From Halopseudomonas oceani (lineage in GTDB: Bacteria > Pseudomonadota > Gammaproteobacteria > Pseudomonadales > Pseudomonadaceae): a stretch of 37,566 nucleotides of DNA. The stretch's first letter is position 1. Each line of letters opens with the position of its first letter. The stretch is from assembly GCF_002903165.1 (NCBI RefSeq), contig NZ_PPSK01000024.1, forward strand, positions 1-37,566. Direction: 5' to 3'. The notes under the pieces were generated by a model. That model was given only the letters and a program-made list of their open reading frames with translations, had not been told where the DNA came from and did no database searches. Shown piece after piece: positions 33,462-37,566 of this stretch. A program made the position numbers and the translations under genes.

Positions 33462-33536
33462 GGCGGACACGCTGCGCTTAGTCCGCCCTACGGCTGGGCT
33501 GCGGGTAGGGTGGACGAAGCCAAAGGCGTGTCCACC
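33462..33536. repeat. Double inverted-repeat intergenic element
   Basis: Two stems stand in tandem: GGCGGAC (33462-33468) with GTCCGCC (33481-33487), and GGTGGAC (33509-33515) with GTCCACC (33530-33536), the latter with an inner GCC/GGC pair. The linker GGGTAGGGTGGAC resembles an extragenic repeat found widely in pseudomonad genomes. Located between two convergent genes, it may also act as a bidirectional terminator. Confidence 0.7.
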
Positions 33537-33555
33537 GAGACCCTCTCTCTAGCGC

Positions 33556-34764
33556 TTACAGCCCCAGCTTCTGCGCGACGTAGTCAGCGTCCTTATCACC
33601 ACGGCCGGACAGATTCACCAGAATGTGGCTGTCCTTCGGCAGCTTCGGCGCTTCGCGCATGGCCCAGGCCACAGCATGCGCGCTTTCCAGTGCGGGAATG
33701 ATGCCCTCGGTACGCGACAGGGTCATAAAGGCATCCAGACACTCCTGGTCGGTAACCGACTGGTAGTCGACGCGACCGATATCTTTCAGGTAGCTGTGTT
33801 GCGGGCCAACACCGGGGTAGTCCAGGCCTGAGGCGATAGAGTGCACGGCAGAGGGGTTGCCTTGCTCGTCTTCCAGCACGTAACAGGCCATGCCGTGCAG
33901 TTCTCCCGGCTTGCCGACCGACATGGTGGCGGCGTGGCGGCCGACCTTGTCCAGACCCTCGCCAGCAGGCTCCACGCCCACCAAATGCACGGCCTCGTCG
34001 TTCAGGAAGGCGGTAAACATGCCCATGGCGTTGGAGCCGCCACCAACGCAGGCAGCAACGTGATCAGGCAGGCGGTTGTACTTGGCGAGGAATTGCTCGC
34101 GTGACTCGTTGCCGATGATCGACTGGAAATCGCGCACCATCTTCGGGAACGGGTGCGGGCCGACCACCGACCCAATGGCATAGATATAGTCCGTCGGGTT
34201 TTTCAGGTATTCCTCAAAGGCGCTGTCGACCGCCTCTTTCAGGGTGGCCGCACCGCGGGTGACCGGTACCAGTTTGCAGCCGAGAATGCGCATCTTGGTA
34301 ACATTCGGGTGTTCTTTCTCGATATCCACCTTACCCATGTGAATCTCGCAGGGAATGCCTACCAGCGCGCAGGCGGTGGCCAGCGCCACACCGTGCTGGC
34401 CGGCGCCAGTCTCGGCGATCACTTTCTTCTTGCCCATGAACTTGGCCAGCAGCGCTTCACCCAGGCAGTGATTGATCTTGTGCGCGCCGGTGTGGTTCAG
34501 GTCTTCACGCTTGAGATGAATCTGCGCGCCGCCGAGCTTTTCCGACAGCCGCCTGGCGTGGAAGATCGGGCTCGGGCGGCCGACGTAATCGGCAAACAGA
34601 CTGGCCAGCTCCTGTTGAAAGTCTTCGCGCTGACGGATCTCTTCGTATGCGGCGTCGATATCATCCATTGCCTGCTTCAGCTCCGGCGGTACCAGCTGAC
34701 CACCATAGGGGCCGAAGTAGCCGTTGGCATCGGGCATGGCGGCAAAACGCGAGTCTTGGGGCAT
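33556..34764 (-). CDS. trpB: Stand-alone tryptophan synthase beta chain (TrpB-like)
   Basis: ATG 34764, preceded by AAGGA, gives 402 residues; an upstream extension of 48 codons lacks support. TrpB joins indole and serine to make tryptophan with pyridoxal phosphate. Conserved elements are Lys96 in GAHKIN (Schiff-base lysine), Glu118 in AETGAGQHG, the phosphate loop GGGSN (241-245), GRVDY (331-335) and LSGRGDKD. The start [19 protein letters not shown] is typical of TrpB1. No trpA, trpF or trpI lies next to it, whereas in pseudomonads housekeeping trpB normally adjoins trpA. It differs in many places from the pseudomonad TrpB I know, so it may be a second copy or a salvage enzyme. It is divergent from the lipoprotein hydrolase gene. 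Confidence 0.9.
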   Translation of the reverse strand: MPQDSRFAAMPDANGYFGPYGGQLVPPELKQAMDDIDAAYEEIRQREDFQQELASLFADYVGRPSPIFHARRLSEKLGGAQIHLKREDLNHTGAHKINHCLGEALLAKFMGKKKVIAETGAGQHGVALATACALVGIPCEIHMGKVDIEKEHPNVTKMRILGCKLVPVTRGAATLKEAVDSAFEEYLKNPTDYIYAIGSVVGPHPFPKMVRDFQSIIGNESREQFLAKYNRLPDHVAACVGGGSNAMGMFTAFLNDEAVHLVGVEPAGEGLDKVGRHAATMSVGKPGELHGMACYVLEDEQGNPSAVHSIASGLDYPGVGPQHSYLKDIGRVDYQSVTDQECLDAFMTLSRTEGIIPALESAHAVAWAMREAPKLPKDSHILVNLSGRGDKDADYVAQKLGL

Positions 34765-34985
34765 GGTCTGGGTTTCCTTACAGAATAGATGGGTATTAAG
34801 GCCGGGCTGTAGTTTAACCAGTGTGGCAGGGTGCTGCATCTGAACTGCGCCACCGACAGCGGCTAATGGTTGATTTTGACGCTCTGCGGGCACCCATTCG
34901 GGTGGCAATAATGGGTCCGGCGCAGGTGGCAGTATCAGGTGTGATGATAAAGTGCCATTTCGTTTGCATCTCTATTATGCTCGGC

Positions 34986-35004
34986 CTGCGCAGGAGCTGC
35001 GCAG
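34986..35004. repeat. Tandem CTGCGCAG palindromes upstream of the hydrolase gene
   Basis: CTGCGCAG occurs at 34986-34993 and 34997-35004, each a perfect 8-bp palindrome, with an 11-bp period (CTGCGCAGGA repeated). They lie about 40 bases before the TTG start and just after a possible -10 box TATTAT (34973-34978), so they may be an operator or a 5' untranslated hairpin. Confidence 0.45.
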
Positions 35005-35042
35005 GAACCAAAAATTATAAAAACAAACATTGGAGGTTTACC

Positions 35043-36533
35043 TTGCCAACAGCTTATTGGCAGCGGACAGCACTGTCCGTAGCACTTTCGACGTTCATGT
35101 TGACCGGTTGTTTGAGTGGCGGCGGTGGTGGAGGCGGTGGTGGAAGTTCATCTCCTGCCCAGCCCGGAGCAGCGACGCGTGTGCACGATAGCCGAACATT
35201 TACCGCAGAACTCCCTGTCACTCTCCCTTCCGCGCTGCAAGGCAGTCAGATTTACTTCGGTAAATATGACGCTCTGCAAGGCGAAGCGATTTATGCCGTC
35301 GAGGTGCCAAATAACTGGGATGGGCGCGGCGTGATCATGTGGACGCACGGCTATGCAGGCACTGGGGCAGAGCTGGATGTGCCAATGCCGAGCGACGGTT
35401 GGCGTGAGGCTGTCATCAATGCCGGCTACGCCTGGGCTGCATCCTCCTACTCGGCTAACTGGTACGACGCCCGGGCAGGTATTGAAGATACCAACAAGCT
35501 GGCGTTGAACTTTGTGGATTACGTTGAGCGTGACTACAGCCAGCGCTTGGATACGCCTAGTCAGTACCTGATTTCCGGCATATCGATGGGGGGGCATATC
35601 GCCGCTGCGGCGGTGGACCGTGAAAATCTTGAGCGCACGCTGTTTCAGGTGCCATACGCGGGTGCAGCTCCCTTCTGCCAGTCAGATCAGAACGAGTTTC
35701 AATGGTTGGGTGATTACACCCGGCTGATGTTGCAGATCGCTGGTTATGACGAGGAAGATTATCCGCAGTTTCGTGATCTCGCCGGGACCTTTGAACCGTA
35801 TTTTACAATCGAAAGAATCGCCACTGCCGGGCCGATGGTGACTGCGTTGTTTAATACCTACCCAGGTGGTAGCCCAAACTGGGGGTCGCCCAAAAACCCT
35901 GACGGGCAGCGTTTGATCGATATTGCCCGAAACCTGACTGGTGGTGAACGCCCCGTTTTCGCTCAAGGTTTTAACTTCATCTTTAACGATGTCGTTTTGG
36001 GTACTGGCGGTTCCGACGGCACCGTAAATGGCATCCTGGCTAGCAATATCTACGATAACCAGACACGGGTCTACCGTTGGACAGATGATCCGACGCCTAC
36101 TCCAGAAGAAGAGTTGTTCAACCAGAATGTGCCGAGGCTGAGTGCTGACCCGAATGCCAACCCGCTGCGTGATGATGGCGTGCGCTGGATTCCGCTGGTT
36201 AACGGTGACTTCGACGTACCGGTGCTGACCATGCACACGTTGGGTGACTTCTACGTACCGTTCCGCCATCAACAGCTCTATCTTGAACGTGCCATCGACA
36301 ATGGCAACGATGATCTGCTGGTGCAGCGTGCCATCAGAGCGCAGAGCCATTGCGACTTTTCGGCTGGCGAGTACAGCGCCGCCATTACCGACTGGCTCAC
36401 TTGGGTGAACGGTGGTTCCAAGCCTGCCGGCGACGATGTGCTGGACCCGGTGGCGATTGCTGATGCGGACTACGGATGCAGGTTTACCGTTGGTGTGCGC
36501 TCTGGGGTGCCTGCCTGTACGCCTCCCCCGTGA
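35043..36533 (+). CDS. Lipid-anchored serine alpha/beta hydrolase with poly-Gly tether
   Basis: The start is TTG 35043, with a strong GGAGG at 35032-35036; upstream in-frame ATGs lack a signal sequence. The 496-residue product has a lipoprotein signal ending MLTGC, with Cys23 as lipidation site, followed by LS, nine consecutive glycines, then Ser/Pro. The body is an alpha/beta hydrolase: oxyanion HGYAG near 102, nucleophile elbow SGISMGG with Ser181, likely acid in LGDFYVP and His in QSHCDF near the C-terminus. I cannot assign it to esterases, polyester depolymerases or peptidases with certainty. It should be on the outer membrane, facing the periplasm or the surface. Two hairpins follow the stop. 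Confidence 0.85.
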   Translation: MPTAYWQRTALSVALSTFMLTGCLSGGGGGGGGGSSSPAQPGAATRVHDSRTFTAELPVTLPSALQGSQIYFGKYDALQGEAIYAVEVPNNWDGRGVIMWTHGYAGTGAELDVPMPSDGWREAVINAGYAWAASSYSANWYDARAGIEDTNKLALNFVDYVERDYSQRLDTPSQYLISGISMGGHIAAAAVDRENLERTLFQVPYAGAAPFCQSDQNEFQWLGDYTRLMLQIAGYDEEDYPQFRDLAGTFEPYFTIERIATAGPMVTALFNTYPGGSPNWGSPKNPDGQRLIDIARNLTGGERPVFAQGFNFIFNDVVLGTGGSDGTVNGILASNIYDNQTRVYRWTDDPTPTPEEELFNQNVPRLSADPNANPLRDDGVRWIPLVNGDFDVPVLTMHTLGDFYVPFRHQQLYLERAIDNGNDDLLVQRAIRAQSHCDFSAGEYSAAITDWLTWVNGGSKPAGDDVLDPVAIADADYGCRFTVGVRSGVPACTPPP

Positions 36534-36540
36534 CGGAACC

Positions 36541-36600
36541 GGTTATGACCGCGTTGCTGTCATAACCACTACCTCGACTGCGCCACCAGTGCGCAGTCGA
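36541..36600 (+). terminator. Two consecutive hairpins after the hydrolase gene
   Basis: GGTTATGAC (36541-36549) pairs with GTCATAACC (36559-36567), and TCGACTGCGC (36574-36583) pairs perfectly with GCGCAGTCGA (36591-36600) and is followed by TTCCTCTTT. The second is the better terminator; the first lacks a T-run. Confidence 0.65.
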
Positions 36601-36725
36601 TTCCTCTTTATCCACACCTCTGCAAGATGTTTGCTGGCTCATCGCCCCGGCATTCGCCGAATTCTCGGTGACTTTTCACCGCGCCGATATATGATGCGCC
36701 ACCGTAACTGACGCCTCAGGTCATC

Positions 36726-37478
36726 ATGTCCCACAACGCCATTTATACCGACCTGTCCGGTTACTACGACCTGATGTGCGCGGATATCGACTATCAGGCG
36801 CAAAGCCAGTGTGTTCAGCGTGTTCATCAGTTGTTCGGCAATGGCGGCAAACGCCACCTGGATCTGGCCTGCGGCACCGGCCCGCATGTGCGCCACTTCC
36901 TCGACGCGGGCTTTCAGAGCAGCGGGCTGGATATCAACCAGCCGATGCTGGATCTAGCGCATCAGCGCTGCCCTGAGGCGTCGTTCTCGCTACAGGATAT
37001 GTGTGGTTTTCGGGCTGATCAGCCGCTTGATCTGGTGACCTGTTTTCTTTACTCCATCCACTACAGCGGTAGCGTCGACCGGCTGCGCGCGTGTATCGCC
37101 CGTGTCCATGCTGCACTAGTCGATGGCGGGGTGTTTTGCTTTAACGCGGTGGACAAGAGCCAGATCGACAACAGCTCCTTCGTCTCGCACACCGCCCATC
37201 AGGACGGCGCCGAGTTTCGCTTCAGCTCTGGCTGGTATTACGCCGGAGAGGGCGAGCAGCAACGCCTGCGCCTGCGTATCGAACGTACCGACGGCGGTGG
37301 TATCCAGCTCTGGAAGGACGAACACCCGATGGTCGCCGTGACCTTTGCTCAGTTGATCGAGTTACTGGAGCCGTATTTTGAGGTGCAGGTGCTGGAGCAT
37401 GACTACCAGCGGCTCTCGGCCTGGGGAGGAGTGTCGGGGAATGTGCTGGTGGTGGGGGTGAAGCGATCAGCACTGTGA
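36726..37478 (+). CDS. Class I SAM-dependent methyltransferase
   Basis: ATG 36726 gives 250 residues. Motif I is HLDLACGTGPHVRHF (44-58), which binds S-adenosylmethionine; the acidic residue at the end of strand 2 is in GLDINQPML, and VTCFLYSIHYSG forms motif III. LVDGGVFCFNAVDK follows. The pattern is that of small-molecule methyltransferases of the Methyltransf_25 type. The substrate is unknown. It stands alone after the hydrolase terminators; a possible -10 (TATATG) lies at about 36688. Confidence 0.88.
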   Translation: MSHNAIYTDLSGYYDLMCADIDYQAQSQCVQRVHQLFGNGGKRHLDLACGTGPHVRHFLDAGFQSSGLDINQPMLDLAHQRCPEASFSLQDMCGFRADQPLDLVTCFLYSIHYSGSVDRLRACIARVHAALVDGGVFCFNAVDKSQIDNSSFVSHTAHQDGAEFRFSSGWYYAGEGEQQRLRLRIERTDGGGIQLWKDEHPMVAVTFAQLIELLEPYFEVQVLEHDYQRLSAWGGVSGNVLVVGVKRSAL

Positions 37479-37566
37479 GGGCGCCGATCATTGTTTAGCG
37501 GAGCTGGTAGAACTTCATCCGGCCGCTTCACGCTCAGCCTGCACCGTAGATCTATCTCAATCAGCC

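Noticed and set aside
33462..33536. CRISPR-like repeat
   Set aside because: Only two stems of differing sequence, with no repeat-spacer periodicity.

Overview
The window looks like chromosome from a gammaproteobacterium of the Pseudomonadaceae, probably near Pseudomonas or Halopseudomonas. Evidence is the GC-rich codon use from about 7 kb rightwards, pseudomonad-type gene blocks (a short ethanolamine operon with an AraC regulator; fecI-fecR-TonB receptor followed by an ABC transporter and a FhuF-like protein; hscC plus a J protein; OsmC-YcaO), and an integron-like cassette array at the left edge. Species cannot be fixed from the sequence alone. No tRNA, rRNA or CRISPR array was seen.

Left 6.3 kb is accessory and partly decayed. 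It starts inside an AT-rich gene of unknown function that carries an NDY tandem repeat and a HEPN-like motif. An attC-like site, a small membrane cassette gene, a degenerate attC, an excalibur-domain cassette gene and a last attC-like site follow. All genes point right, so the integrase and promoter are expected beyond the left edge and the array ends near 2150. Next come a frameshifted membrane gene, an intact Asp/Glu racemase-family gene, an acetyltransferase gene broken by one TGA, two unrelated lipoprotein genes, and between those about 0.9 kb of mostly noncoding DNA with an IS481-like transposase scrap on the minus strand.

From 6.3 to 11.2 kb is the ethanolamine block: eutR on the minus strand, then eutB-eutC-eat on the plus strand ending in a clear terminator. 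It imports ethanolamine and splits it into acetaldehyde and ammonia with adenosylcobalamin; no microcompartment genes are present. From 11.3 to 14.2 kb lies a specialised Hsp70 (HscC) overlapping a membrane J protein fused to a DUF805-like domain. An epoxide-hydrolase-like gene, a PAS-GAF-GGDEF diguanylate cyclase and a NIT-domain chemoreceptor fill 14.3-19.1 kb.

From 19.2 to 28.3 kb is an iron-siderophore system: a small Cys-rich protein divergent from a FecI-type sigma factor, FecR anti-sigma factor, STN-type TonB receptor, Tat-type binding protein, two permeases, ATPase and FhuF-like reductase, nearly all overlapping or closely spaced, with a candidate Fur site in front. No siderophore biosynthesis genes are present. 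The remainder holds an OsmC-YcaO fusion, an orphan solute-binding protein, an azoreductase divergent from a GcvA/AmpR-like LysR regulator, a TrpB without TrpA, a lipid-anchored serine hydrolase with a nine-glycine tether and a TTG start, and a SAM methyltransferase.
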